From VAYN01 sp963702075 (lineage in GTDB: Bacteria; Actinomycetota; Thermoleophilia; Solirubrobacterales; 70-9): DNA of 64,000 nucleotides. The notes under the pieces are model-generated. The model had not been told where the DNA came from. It worked only from the letters and a program-made list of their open reading frames with translations, and did not search any database. The stretch covers positions 186,001-250,000 of the forward strand of contig OY969703.1 of assembly GCA_963702075.1 (NCBI GenBank). The letters run 5' to 3'. Below, piece by piece: positions 7,588 to 16,114 of this stretch (positions within the stretch are counted from its first letter, which is position 1; every line of letters starts with the position of its first letter). The position numbers and the translations under genes were made by a program.

Positions 7588-8480
7588 CCGAGCGGGAGCG
7601 GGCTTTGCGGGCGCTTGCGAGCAAACAGCACGGGGTCGTCTCGCATCGACAGCTGCTCGCGCTGGGCTTTGGGGTCCGATGGATTGAGAGGCGGCTGGAG
7701 GAGGGGCGGTTCGAGGGGATACATCGAGACGTCTACTCCGTCGGCCACTCACGGGTGCCCCGGAAGGGGTACTGGTGGGCTGCGGTCCTTGCTTACGGCC
7801 CCGGCGCGGTACTGAGCCACCAGTCCGCCGCCACACTCTGGGAGCTCAGGCGCTCTCGACGCGAACCCGTTCATGTCAACGCCTTCCTCGGGTGGCAGGG
7901 GACCTACCGCCGCTCGGGGATCTGGCTCCATCGCTGCAAGCTACGGCCGGAGGAAACGACGAGGCACGAGGGGGTGCCGGTGACGACCGTCGCGCGCACG
8001 CTCTTCGACCTCGCCGAAGTGGCTCCATACGAGGAGGTGAAGAAGGCGGCGGAAGCTGCGGATCGGCGCAACCTGCTGCGCCTGCGAGAGCTCGAGTCGA
8101 TCTGCGAGCGCGGCCGCGGCCGCCGGGCGCTGCGGCCCGTGCGCCGGCTGCTGGCCGAGCTTGGCGCGCCTGCCGAAGGACGCTCGCCGCTGGAGATCCG
8201 CTTCGCAGAATTCCTCCGTGACCAGGCGATTCCCGCCCCCGTCCAGAACGTCGACGTCCTCGGTCATGAGGTCGACGCGCTCTGGCCCGCAGCAAAGCTC
8301 GTAGTCGAGCTCGACAGCTGGGAACACTACGGCCACCGCGCCGCCTTCGAGCGCGACCGGGCGCGGGACCCGAAGCTGCTGCTCGCCGGCTACCGGACGA
8401 TCCGCGTCACCCACCGCCGCCTCGACGACGAACCGGGGCAGCTCGCCGCAGAGCTACGGGCGCTCTTGGCGCAATCTTGA
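7566..8480 (+). CDS. AbiEi-type HTH plus DUF559 nuclease-like protein
   Basis: A 304-residue two-domain protein. The N-terminal part (about 10-70) is an AbiEi antitoxin-like winged helix: ALASKQHGVVSHRQLLALGF, then a hinge and IHRDVYSVGH. The C-terminal part (about 210-300) is a DUF559/Vsr-like PD-(D/E)XK nuclease fold with VDALWP, VELDSWEHYGH and FERDRARDPKLLLAGY. Such proteins occur as scattered paralogues in actinobacterial genomes; they resemble orphan antitoxins fused to nuclease domains and their function is not established. No AbiEii-like nucleotidyltransferase toxin lies next to it. The ATG lies in the centre of a long dyad, which could be an autoregulatory operator, since AbiEi antitoxins are known to repress by binding inverted repeats. 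A second, broken copy lies at 22.1-23.1 kb. Confidence 0.75.
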   Translation: MSGKLRHAERERALRALASKQHGVVSHRQLLALGFGVRWIERRLEEGRFEGIHRDVYSVGHSRVPRKGYWWAAVLAYGPGAVLSHQSAATLWELRRSRREPVHVNAFLGWQGTYRRSGIWLHRCKLRPEETTRHEGVPVTTVARTLFDLAEVAPYEEVKKAAEAADRRNLLRLRELESICERGRGRRALRPVRRLLAELGAPAEGRSPLEIRFAEFLRDQAIPAPVQNVDVLGHEVDALWPAAKLVVELDSWEHYGHRAAFERDRARDPKLLLAGYRTIRVTHRRLDDEPGQLAAELRALLAQS

Positions 8481-8496
8481 CCCCCTGCCTGAGCGC

Positions 8497-9372
8497 CTAG
8501 AGCGAGCGCAGCATCTCGGCGGCGATCTGCGCCGTCTCGGTCGGGCTTTCGCCGACCCGCACGCCCTTTGCTTCGAGCGCGTCTTTCTTCGCCTGGGCGG
8601 TGCCCGAGGAGCCGGAGATGATCGCGCCTGCGTGGCCCATCTGCTTGCCGGGAGGCGCGGTGAAGCCGGCGATGTAGGCGACTACGGGCTTGGAGACCTC
8701 GGAGGCGATGAACTCGGCCGCCCGCTCCTCGGCGTCGCCGCCGATCTCGCCGACCATCACGATCAGCTCGGTATCGGGGTCGGCCTCGTACATGGTGAGG
8801 ATGTCGATGAAGTCGGAGCCGACGATCGGGTCGCCGCCGATGCCGACGATCGAGGAGTTGCCCGTCCCGGCCTGCTTCAGCTCGTTGCCGATCTGGTAGG
8901 TCAGGGTGCCGCTCTTGGAGACGACGCCGATCGGGCCCGGGTCGAAGAACTGCGCGGGAATGATCCCGACGTTGGCCTTGCCGGGCGAGAGGACGCCGGG
9001 GCAGTTGGGGCCGATCAGCCGCACCCCCGCCTCCTTCGCCTTCCAGTAGGTGTTCAGCATGTCGAGGACGGGGATCCCCTCGGTGATCGCGATCACCGTC
9101 TCGACGCCGGAGTCGATCGCCTCGTCGATCGCCGCAGCGGCGAAGCGCGCCGGGACGAAGATCATCGAGGTGTTGGCGCCAGCCTCGCTGACGGCCTCGG
9201 AGATCGTGTCGAAGACGGGCACGCCCTCGACGTCCTGGCCGCCCTTGCCGGGCGTGACACCGGCGACGAGGTCGGTCCCATAAGCCTTGTTGCGCAGGCC
9301 GTGGAAGGAGCCCTCGCGGCCGGTCAGGCCGGAGACGGCGAGCTTCGTCCGCTCGTCGACGATGATGCTCAC
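8497..9372 (-). CDS. sucD: Succinate-CoA ligase alpha subunit
   Basis: A 291-residue alpha subunit of succinyl-CoA synthetase, which interconverts succinyl-CoA and succinate with substrate-level phosphorylation in the TCA cycle. It has an N-terminal CoA-binding Rossmann domain, a GPNCPGVLSPGK motif, and the phosphorylated active-site histidine in GHAGAIISGSSGTAQAK. It starts at GTG (9372) and overlaps the stop of sucC by 4 bp (GTGA), so the two subunits are translationally coupled. The frame remains open upstream through sucC, but the protein similarity begins at this GTG (MSIIVDERTK). Confidence 0.95.
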   Translation of the reverse strand: MSIIVDERTKLAVSGLTGREGSFHGLRNKAYGTDLVAGVTPGKGGQDVEGVPVFDTISEAVSEAGANTSMIFVPARFAAAAIDEAIDSGVETVIAITEGIPVLDMLNTYWKAKEAGVRLIGPNCPGVLSPGKANVGIIPAQFFDPGPIGVVSKSGTLTYQIGNELKQAGTGNSSIVGIGGDPIVGSDFIDILTMYEADPDTELIVMVGEIGGDAEERAAEFIASEVSKPVVAYIAGFTAPPGKQMGHAGAIISGSSGTAQAKKDALEAKGVRVGESPTETAQIAAEMLRSL

Positions 9373-10532
9373 GAGGCACCTCCCGCGAGCTCTACGACGC
9401 GGCGCGCCGCGTCGAGCATCGTCTTCTCCTGGTACAGGTTGGGCAGGTCGGCTTCGGCGAGGATCTTCAGCCCCTCCTCGGAGTTGGTGCCGTCGAGGCG
9501 GACGACCAGCGGCATCCCGAGGTCGATCTCTTGCGAGGCGGTGACGATGCCGTTGGCGATCTCGTCGCAGCGGGTGATGCCGCCGAAGATGTTGAAGAGG
9601 ATCGCCGTCACCTTGGCGTCGCTCTTGATCACTTCCAGCGCGTTGACGATCGCCTCGGCTTTGGAGCCGCCGCCGGCGTCGAGGAAGTTGGCGGGCGCAC
9701 CGCCTGCCTGGGCGACGACGTCGAGCGTCGACATGCAGAGTCCGGCGCCGTTGGCGAGGATGCCGACGTTGCCGTCGAGTTTGACGTAGGTAAGGCCCTT
9801 TTCCTTCGCCATCTGCTCCTGCGGGTCGTCGACGGTGTCGGCGATCTCGGCCAGATCCTGGTGGCGGTAAAGGGAGTTGCCGTCGATCGTCACCTTCGAA
9901 TCGAGGGCGACGACGTCGCGGCCGGCGGTGACGATCAGCGGGTTGACCTCGATCAGGGTCGCGTCCTCCTCGCGGGCCACCTCGGCCAGCTTCACCAGCG
10001 CCTCGGCCGCCTGGTCGAGCGCGTCCTCGGCGAGGCCGGCGTCGGCGACGATCGCGCGCGCCGCGGCGGCATCGAACTCGCGGGTCGGGTCGACGTGGCG
10101 TTTGACGAGGGCGTCGGGGTCCTCGCCGGCGACCGCCTCGATGTCCATCCCGCCCTTGGCCGAGACCATCGCCAGCAGCTTCTTCTCGCCGCGGTCGAGG
10201 ATGACCGAGGCGTAGTACTCCTCGGCGATGTCCGAGCCGCCCTCGATCCAGACCTGGTCGACGCGGAAAGGTCCCTCCCCGTGGGGGCCGACAATGTCCA
10301 TGTCGAGGATCGCGTCGGCGTGCTCGCGGGCCTCCTCGGCATTCTGGGCGATCTTGATCCCGCCAGCCTTGCCGCGGCCGCCGATCAGGACCTGCGCCTT
10401 GATCGCACACGGGTAGCCGATCCGCTCCGCCGCCGCAGCGGCCTCGTCGACCGTGGCGGCGACCTCGCCGCTGGGCACGGGGATGCCGTGCTTGGCGAAC
10501 AGCTGCTTGCCCTGGTACTCGAGGAGGTCCAT
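9369..10532 (-). CDS. sucC: Succinate-CoA ligase (ADP-forming type) beta subunit
   Basis: A 387-residue beta subunit that forms the ATP-grasp and nucleotide-binding half of succinyl-CoA synthetase with SucD. The N terminus MDLLEYQGKQLFAKHGIPVP is diagnostic. The ATP-grasp domain covers about residues 1-235 (IKAQVLIGGRGKAGGIK; EVNPLIVTAGRDVVALD). The C-terminal flavodoxin-like domain carries LDAGGGSKAEAIVNALEVI and NIFGGITRCDEIA. It is the promoter-proximal gene of the sucCD pair. About 110 bp separate it from the divergent HAD gene. Confidence 0.95.
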   Translation of the reverse strand: MDLLEYQGKQLFAKHGIPVPSGEVAATVDEAAAAAERIGYPCAIKAQVLIGGRGKAGGIKIAQNAEEAREHADAILDMDIVGPHGEGPFRVDQVWIEGGSDIAEEYYASVILDRGEKKLLAMVSAKGGMDIEAVAGEDPDALVKRHVDPTREFDAAAARAIVADAGLAEDALDQAAEALVKLAEVAREEDATLIEVNPLIVTAGRDVVALDSKVTIDGNSLYRHQDLAEIADTVDDPQEQMAKEKGLTYVKLDGNVGILANGAGLCMSTLDVVAQAGGAPANFLDAGGGSKAEAIVNALEVIKSDAKVTAILFNIFGGITRCDEIANGIVTASQEIDLGMPLVVRLDGTNSEEGLKILAEADLPNLYQEKTMLDAARRVVELAGGAS

Positions 10533-10643
10533 AAAAGGGGCGCCGGAGCGCGGCGCGGAACCCTATCCGAGATCGGCTGTCACGCGCCCCGTGACACCGT
10601 GACCGCCTGGCCGGCGAGCCAGTGACATAATGCCGCGCTCGAA

Positions 10644-11327
10644 ATGCCCCTTCCTAGTCTCAAAAACATCAAATGGGTGACCACCGACTGCTACGGCACC
10701 CTCATCGACTGGGAGAAAGGCATCGTCGAGGCCTGTAAGAAAGAGGCGACCAAAGACGGTTTCAGCTTCGAGGAGGGCCCGTTTCTCGAGCGTTTCATGG
10801 AAGTTCAGGCCGAAATCATGGCCGGCTCCTACGAGCTCTACGCCGAGGTGCTGCGCCGGACGATCGTCAAAGTCGCCGGTGAGATCGGCTGGGAAGTGGA
10901 GCCCTCGCGGGCCCAGTTCCTGCCCAACAGCGTCGCCTACTGGCTGCCGTTCCGCGAGTCCAACGCGGCGATGGACCGGCTCGGCAAGAAGTACGAGATC
11001 GGGATCGTCTCCAACATCGACGACAAACTGCTGGGAATCTCGCGCCGCCATCTGCGGACCGAACTCGACCTCGTCGTCACCGCCCAGCAGGTGCGCAGCT
11101 ACAAGCCGGATCCGGTCCACTTCAAAGAGACCGCGCGGCGGATCGGCGGCAAGAAAGGCTGGCTGCACATCGGCTGCGACTACACGACCGACATCGCGCC
11201 GGTGCTGAAAATGAACGTGCCAGTGATCTGGGTCAACCGCCAAGGCGAGAAACTGGAAGGCCGCAAAGCCCCCAGCGCCACGGTAAAAAACTTCCGCGAA
11301 GCCGTTAAAAAGCTCGGCGCGTCCTGA
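10644..11327 (+). CDS. HAD hydrolase, haloacid dehalogenase type II-like
   Basis: A 227-residue HAD-superfamily protein. Motif I is TTDCYGTLIDW (nucleophile Asp), motif II is SNIDD, and the motif III lysine is in SYKPDPVHFKET, with GCDYTTDI as motif IV. The helical cap after motif I and the DCYGT / SYKPDP pair are typical of L-2-haloacid dehalogenase-like proteins, but many relatives are general phosphatases. The usual motif IV Asp-Asp reads as GCDYTTD, so activity is uncertain. A CATAAT box at 10626-10631 upstream may be the -10 element. It is a single gene between sucCD and the sulfatase. Confidence 0.78.
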   Translation: MPLPSLKNIKWVTTDCYGTLIDWEKGIVEACKKEATKDGFSFEEGPFLERFMEVQAEIMAGSYELYAEVLRRTIVKVAGEIGWEVEPSRAQFLPNSVAYWLPFRESNAAMDRLGKKYEIGIVSNIDDKLLGISRRHLRTELDLVVTAQQVRSYKPDPVHFKETARRIGGKKGWLHIGCDYTTDIAPVLKMNVPVIWVNRQGEKLEGRKAPSATVKNFREAVKKLGAS

Positions 11328-11405
11328 GCGTCTTCTAGCGTTCGCGCCGCAACTCAGGCGTGAGGCGCCGGTTTCGGGGGAATAGCCACCTCCCCGGACT
11401 CAACG

Positions 11406-13271
11406 ATGCAGATGCTTCAGATGCTCCTTCGACACCCCAGTCATCCCCGCGCGCGGCTCGCGATCGCCGGCGGCTTCCTTGCCCTGCTGACCTGCCTGGT
11501 CCTCGTGGGGACGGCACGGGCCGGCGGCGCCACCGCCTCCTCCTCGCCGATCTCCGAAGAAGCGCTGGAAGAACGCTCTTCGAAGCTGATCAGCGAACGG
11601 CCGAGCTTCGTCGTGGTCCAGACCGACGACGAGACGCTCGACCAGCTCTACACGGTCTTCAACGCCGGCGGGGTCGAAGTCCCAGCAATGCCGAACACGC
11701 TTTCGCTGATCGGCGGTCGAGGGATGACCTTCAACCGCTACTACGTCTCCTACCCCCTTTGCTGCCCCTCGCGGGTGACGTTGCTGACCGGACGCTACGC
11801 GCACAACAGCAACGTTCGCGGCAACGTCCAGCCCAACGGCGGCTACAGCGGCTTCCGCGCCCGCGGCGCCTTCACCCACAACCTCGCCACCTGGCTGCAG
11901 GGTGCCGGCTACCGGACGATCCACATCGGCAAGTTCTTGAACGGCTACGGCGACGAACCGTACGACAACGGGACCGAAGTGCCGCCCGGTTGGACCGCCT
12001 GGCACACGGTCGAGAACGCCGACACCCACCACTACTACTACGGCTACTCGCTCAACGACAACGGCACGATCGACGGCCCCTTCGGCGACTCCGGCAGCTG
12101 GGACACGCGCGAATACGGTGAACGCGACTACTTCGGCTGCCCCACGACTTCGATCGAAGGTAAACCCTGCCTCTACGAGACCGACGTCTTCAGCCGCATC
12201 GCCGCCGAAGAGCTGATCGGGACCCCGGCGGAACAGCCTTTCTACCTGCAACTGGACTACACCGCGCCGCACGGCGACTTCCGGCGGCCGGCCGGGCCGG
12301 AGCCGGCGCCCCGGCACTACACCCTCTTCGACGGCGCCCCCTACCCGCACAGCCGCGAAGAAGGGTTCAACGAGGGCAACGTCAACGACAAGCCCCGCTT
12401 CATCCGCGAAGCGCCATACCTCTCGCCGGAAGAAATCCACACCTATCGCGTCTACTACGACAAGGCGCTGGCCTCGCTGCGGGCGATCGACGACGGGGTG
12501 AAAACGGTACTCGACACGCTCGGCAGCCAGCACCGGCTGCGCAACACCTACGTCATCTTCACCTCCGACAACGGCTTCTTCTACGGCGAGCACCGGCTCA
12601 CCGGCGGCAAGTTCCTCGCCTACGAGCCTTCGACGCACCTGCCGTTCCTGATCCGCGGCCCCGGGATCAAAGCCGGGACGTCGACCGGCGAGCTGGCGGC
12701 CAACACCGACATCGCCCCGACGATCCTCGAACTGGCCGGCGTCACCCCGGACAAAAGCGTCGACGGCACCTCGCTGGTGCCGTTCCTGCGGGACCCCAGC
12801 CTGCGGACCCGGCGCGGCATCCTCTTCGAGTCCTTCGTCCAGACCGACGACGTCGAAGCCAACGGCGAACCGACCGCACAGCGGGCGGTCACCGAGGTGC
12901 AGCCGCGGCGCAAGAGCGGGACCGCCAAGGCCTCGATCGTGGCGCCGCCGAAAGACTACGAGGGAATCCGCCTGGGCCCCTACAAGTACATCGAGTGGCC
13001 CGATGGTGAGAAAGAGCTCTACGACATCACCAAAGATCCGAACGAGCTCAACAACATCGTCCGCGTCCCCAACTACTTCCCGATCCGCGCCTTCCTCCAC
13101 GCGCAGCTGATCCGCCTCGAGGCCTGCGTCGGCCACACCTGCCGCGAACCGGCCCCACCCTTCCCGCTGACCCGCAAGGAGCAGCAGAAGGTCAGCAAGG
13201 AACGGCGCGAAGAAGAACGGCGGAAAGAAAAGGAACGCGAAGAAAAGCGGCATCACAAACGGCACGCTTAG
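11406..13271 (+). CDS. Exported sulfatase (type I, formylglycine-dependent)
   Basis: A 621-residue exported type I sulfatase. A signal sequence occupies about residues 17-40 (LAIAGGFLALLTC then VGTARAG). The core has the calcium-binding DD pair (QTDDE, Asp74-Asp75) and the modification motif C119-C-P-S-R123, in which Cys119 would be converted to formylglycine; GRYAHNSNVRGN follows. Later motifs include FTSDNGFFYGEHRLTGGK and a C-terminal sulfatase segment (KYIEWPDGEKELYDITKDP). Overall it resembles N-acetylglucosamine-6-sulfatase/arylsulfatase-like enzymes; the substrate is unknown. The last 30 residues are an unusual Lys/Glu/Arg-rich tail with a heptad-like charge pattern. No formylglycine-generating enzyme gene is seen in the window. 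ATG codons at 11412 and 11421 are alternative starts. Confidence 0.88.
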   Translation: MQMLQMLLRHPSHPRARLAIAGGFLALLTCLVLVGTARAGGATASSSPISEEALEERSSKLISERPSFVVVQTDDETLDQLYTVFNAGGVEVPAMPNTLSLIGGRGMTFNRYYVSYPLCCPSRVTLLTGRYAHNSNVRGNVQPNGGYSGFRARGAFTHNLATWLQGAGYRTIHIGKFLNGYGDEPYDNGTEVPPGWTAWHTVENADTHHYYYGYSLNDNGTIDGPFGDSGSWDTREYGERDYFGCPTTSIEGKPCLYETDVFSRIAAEELIGTPAEQPFYLQLDYTAPHGDFRRPAGPEPAPRHYTLFDGAPYPHSREEGFNEGNVNDKPRFIREAPYLSPEEIHTYRVYYDKALASLRAIDDGVKTVLDTLGSQHRLRNTYVIFTSDNGFFYGEHRLTGGKFLAYEPSTHLPFLIRGPGIKAGTSTGELAANTDIAPTILELAGVTPDKSVDGTSLVPFLRDPSLRTRRGILFESFVQTDDVEANGEPTAQRAVTEVQPRRKSGTAKASIVAPPKDYEGIRLGPYKYIEWPDGEKELYDITKDPNELNNIVRVPNYFPIRAFLHAQLIRLEACVGHTCREPAPPFPLTRKEQQKVSKERREEERRKEKEREEKRHHKRHA

Positions 13272-13279
13272 GTTTGGGC

Positions 13280-13356
13280 TGGGCCGGGAGGGGGTCCCCC
13301 AGACACCACTCGCTATGGCTCGTGGTTGAGTGTCTGGGGGACCCCCTCCCGGCCCA
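13280..13356. repeat. Long-loop hairpin element, copy 1
   Basis: A perfect inverted repeat of 27-bp arms (13280-13306 and 13330-13356) around a 23-base loop. It lies between the convergent sulfatase and carboxylase genes, where it could serve as a bidirectional terminator, although no T tract follows. Its loop, read on the minus strand, begins TCAACCACGAGCCAT and ends GCGAGTG. The same loop occurs on the plus strand in copy 2 at 15.2 kb, where the arms differ in sequence. See findings. Confidence 0.9.
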
Positions 13357-13399
13357 CCAGGTGAAGCGTGGTTAGCTGACTTGGGGATGCAGCTGGGAA

Positions 13400-15166
13400 C
13401 TACTTGATTACGGCTAGGGTGTCGCCGCTGCCTACTGCGGCGCCCTCGGAGATGGGGAGGTCTTCTACTTTGCCGCTGCGGTGGGCGGTGATCTCGTTCT
13501 CCATCTTCATCGCCTCGATCACGCAGATCAGGTCGCCCTCGGATACCTCGGCGCCCTGCTCTACGGCGACTTTGAGGATCGTGCCCTGGAGGGGCGAGGG
13601 GAGCGCCTCGCTGGAGGCGCTGGGGCCGCTGCCGCCTTTGCGCTCGCGCTTCGGCGGTTTCTTACCGCCAGCCGCCGGGGCGGCGACCCCGCCCGCTGGG
13701 GCCTCGCCGATCACCTTGACGTCGAAGAGCTTGCCGGAGACCTCGACCTTGTAGTCGCGGGTGACGACCTCGCCGCCGTCCTCGGAGGGCTCGGGCGGCT
13801 TCGCGTCAGCCGGCGCCGTCGACTTCAGCCAGTCGGTGTCCTCCATCAGGTCGCGGCAGGTCTCCCCCTTCGCCCACTGCTCGGTGGCGAGGATCGCTTC
13901 GTGGAAGGGGATCAGGGTGGTGAGGCCGCCGGAGTCGTATTCGCCGAGCGCCCGCAGCATCCGCCGGGTCGCCTTCTCGCGGTCGACGTCCCAGACGATC
14001 AGCTTGGCCACCATCGGGTCGTACATCGGCGTCACCTCGGAGCCGCCCTCGACGCCGGAGTCGACGCGGACGCCGGGGCCGGAAGGCTCGCGGTAGGAGC
14101 TGTCGATCGGACCGGGGGCGGGGGCGAACTTCTTGTGCGCCGCCTCGGCATTGATCCGGCACTCGATCGACCACCCGTTCAGCGCGACGTCCTCCTGGGC
14201 GATCGAGAGCGACTCGCCGGCGGCGACCAGAATCTGCTCGCGGACGATGTCGATGCCGGTGACCATCTCGGTCACGCAGTGCTCGACCTGGACCCGGGTG
14301 TTCATCTCGAGGAAGAAGTACTCGTCGCCGACCTGCATGCCCTCGATCGTGCCGGCGCCGCGGTAACCGACAGCGGCGGCCGCGTCGGTGGCGATCTTGC
14401 CGATCCGCGCCCGCATCTCCTCGTCGACGTGCGGCCCCGGGGCCTCCTCGATCACCTTCTGGTGGCGGCGCTGGATCGAGCAGTCGCGCTCGCCGAGGTG
14501 GATCACGTTGCCGTGCCCATCGGCGAGCACCTGGACCTCGACGTGGCGCGGATCCTCGAGGTAGCGCTCGATGTAGACGCGCGAGTCGGAAAAGAACTTC
14601 TCGCCTTCGCGGGCGGAGCCCTCAAAGGCCTCCTGCAGATCGTCGGGCGTCATCGCGACGCGGAAGCCCTTGCCGCCGCCGCCGCCCGCCGCCTTGCAGG
14701 CGACCGGGTAGCCGGCTTCCTCGGCCTGCTTGCGGGCAGCCTCGAGATCCTCGGCGACCTCGGTCGAGCCGGGGACGATCGGCACCCCCGCCTGCTCCAT
14801 GATCTCGCGCGCCCGGGTCTTCGAGCCCATCGCTTCGATCGCCTCTGGCGGCGGGCCGATCCAGGTAATCCCGGCCTCCGCGCACGCCCGCGCCATCTCG
14901 GCGTTCTCGGCGAGGAAGCCGTAGCCGGGGTGGATCCCTTCGGCGCCGGCCTCCTTGGCGGTCTCGATGATCTTCGGGATGTTCAGGTAGCTCTCGGCCG
15001 GGACCGCAGGGCCGATCAAGAAGGCCTCGTCAGCCGCCCGCACGTGGGGGGCATCGCGATCGATCTCCGAATAGACGGCGACCGAGGTGATGCCCATCTC
15101 CTTCAGCGTGCGCGCAACGCGGATCGCGATCTCGCCGCGGTTGGCTATGAGGACCTTCTGGAACAC
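13400..15166 (-). CDS. Acyl-CoA carboxylase alpha chain (biotin carboxylase plus BCCP)
   Basis: A 588-residue fused biotin carboxylase and biotin carboxyl carrier protein, the alpha chain of an acetyl-/propionyl-CoA carboxylase. The N-terminal domain starts FQKVLIANRGEIAIRVARTLKE; the ATP-grasp carries ACKAAGGGGGKGFR, EMNTRVQVEH and the HLGERDCSIQRRHQK motif. After an Ala/Pro-rich linker (about 470-515), the C-terminal biotinyl domain ends with the attachment lysine in EAMKMENEI. The beta (carboxyltransferase) subunit is not in the window. The birA gene at 57.6 kb would biotinylate it, and methylmalonyl-CoA epimerase at 46.5 kb would act downstream if propionyl-CoA is a substrate. Confidence 0.93.
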   Translation of the reverse strand: MFQKVLIANRGEIAIRVARTLKEMGITSVAVYSEIDRDAPHVRAADEAFLIGPAVPAESYLNIPKIIETAKEAGAEGIHPGYGFLAENAEMARACAEAGITWIGPPPEAIEAMGSKTRAREIMEQAGVPIVPGSTEVAEDLEAARKQAEEAGYPVACKAAGGGGGKGFRVAMTPDDLQEAFEGSAREGEKFFSDSRVYIERYLEDPRHVEVQVLADGHGNVIHLGERDCSIQRRHQKVIEEAPGPHVDEEMRARIGKIATDAAAAVGYRGAGTIEGMQVGDEYFFLEMNTRVQVEHCVTEMVTGIDIVREQILVAAGESLSIAQEDVALNGWSIECRINAEAAHKKFAPAPGPIDSSYREPSGPGVRVDSGVEGGSEVTPMYDPMVAKLIVWDVDREKATRRMLRALGEYDSGGLTTLIPFHEAILATEQWAKGETCRDLMEDTDWLKSTAPADAKPPEPSEDGGEVVTRDYKVEVSGKLFDVKVIGEAPAGGVAAPAAGGKKPPKRERKGGSGPSASSEALPSPLQGTILKVAVEQGAEVSEGDLICVIEAMKMENEITAHRSGKVEDLPISEGAAVGSGDTLAVIK

Positions 15167-15197
15167 GGCGGCGCAGTCTATTTATTCGGGGCGCGGA

Positions 15198-15277
15198 AGG
15201 GGGTCGTGTGCCCCTCCCAGGACACTCAACCACGAGCCATTGGCGAGTGGTGTCCGGGGAGGGGCACACGACCCCCT
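15198..15277. repeat. Long-loop hairpin element, copy 2
   Basis: An inverted repeat with 28-bp arms (15198-15225 and 15250-15277, one mismatch that would be a G-U pair in RNA) around a 24-base loop. The loop begins TCAACCACGAGCCAT and ends GCGAGTG, the reverse orientation of copy 1. It lies between divergent genes (carboxylase and PHP protein), so it cannot be a simple shared terminator. The arms do not match copy 1 beyond the loop-proximal GTGTC and short G/C-rich blocks. Confidence 0.9.
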
Positions 15278-15304
15278 ATCCGGTCCATAGTTAGGGTGCG
15301 CGGC

Positions 15305-16114
15305 GTGCTGATCGAGCTACAGAGTCATTCCACGGTCTCGGATGGGCAGCTGGAGCCATCCGAGGTCGTTGCCGAAGCTGCGAAGGCGGGCGTTACGACG
15401 CTGGCGCTGACGGACCACGATGCGGTTGCTGGGGTGGCTGAGGCTGCTGAGGCTGCTGAGCAGCTTGGAGTTGAGCTGGTGCCGGCTATCGAGATGTCTT
15501 GCGTGCATCGGTATGCCGAAGACCTGCATGTGTGCGGATACTGGATCGATCTGGAGAAGATCGGGCCGGCTTGCGACCGGGCTCAGCAGGAGCGGCGGGC
15601 TCGGGCCGGGGAGATCGTTCAGAACCTGCGGCGCGAGGGCTTTGACCTGACGCTCGAGGATGCGATTCGGGAGGCGGGCGCCGCCGACTCGATCGGGCGG
15701 CCGCACATCGCCAGGGCCGCTGGCGCCACCGGCGACCTCGGTCCCTTCTTCGAGGAGTACCTGGTCCCCGGGGCCAGGGCTTTCGTCCCTCGCCGCTGGC
15801 CGACCGCCGAGGAGGCCGTGGAGACGATCCGTGAGGCCGGCGGCGTCGCTGTCGTCGCCCACCCCTACTGGGACGTCAAAGACCCCGCCCAGGTAGAGGA
15901 CCTGATCCGCTCCCTGAAGCCCGATGGCATCGAGGTCTACTACCCCAGCCACACGAAGGAGCAGACCGAGCACCTGCTCCAGCTCTGCGACGAGCTCGAC
16001 CTGGTCCCCACCGCCAGCTCCGACTACCACGGCCCCACCCACAAGACCTTCGCCAAGTTCGGTGCCTACGACACCTTCGGCCTGGGCGAGCCCCAGGTGC
16101 CGCCTAAGCCGTAG
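15305..16114 (+). CDS. PHP-domain phosphoesterase
   Basis: A roughly 269-residue PHP-superfamily metal-dependent phosphoesterase related to the TrpH/YciV group (3',5'-nucleotide and RNA 5'-end phosphatases). Visible metal-site motifs are ELQSHSTVSDG, LTDHDAVAGV, PAIEMSC, the His of LHVCGYW, VAHPYW and SSDYHG. The first His of the usual HxH pair is replaced by Gln. The start is taken as GTG 15305 because the domain begins at once; GTG 15296 is an in-frame alternative three codons upstream. It ends 10 bp inside the convergent Doc-like gene. A long hairpin element (15198-15277) lies upstream, so promoter and element may overlap. Confidence 0.82.
   Translation: MLIELQSHSTVSDGQLEPSEVVAEAAKAGVTTLALTDHDAVAGVAEAAEAAEQLGVELVPAIEMSCVHRYAEDLHVCGYWIDLEKIGPACDRAQQERRARAGEIVQNLRREGFDLTLEDAIREAGAADSIGRPHIARAAGATGDLGPFFEEYLVPGARAFVPRRWPTAEEAVETIREAGGVAVVAHPYWDVKDPAQVEDLIRSLKPDGIEVYYPSHTKEQTEHLLQLCDELDLVPTASSDYHGPTHKTFAKFGAYDTFGLGEPQVPPKP

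Noticed and set aside
7566..8480. Complete AbiE toxin-antitoxin system
   Set aside because: There is no AbiEii nucleotidyltransferase gene on either side; only the HTH and a nuclease-like domain are present.
11400..13265. A 621-codon open frame on the minus strand opposite the sulfatase
   Set aside because: It is the antisense shadow created by GC-rich third positions; its product is Val/Arg/Gly/Asp-rich without motifs, while the plus strand has a complete sulfatase with signal peptide and CCPSR.
15198..15277. Copy 2 hairpin as a transcription terminator
   Set aside because: The flanking genes are divergent, so no transcript needs to end there, and no T tract follows on either strand.
13481..15304. 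Long 5' extension of the PHP protein frame through the carboxylase gene
   Set aside because: The extension is antisense to the biotin carboxylase and crosses the hairpin element; the PHP domain begins at 15305.
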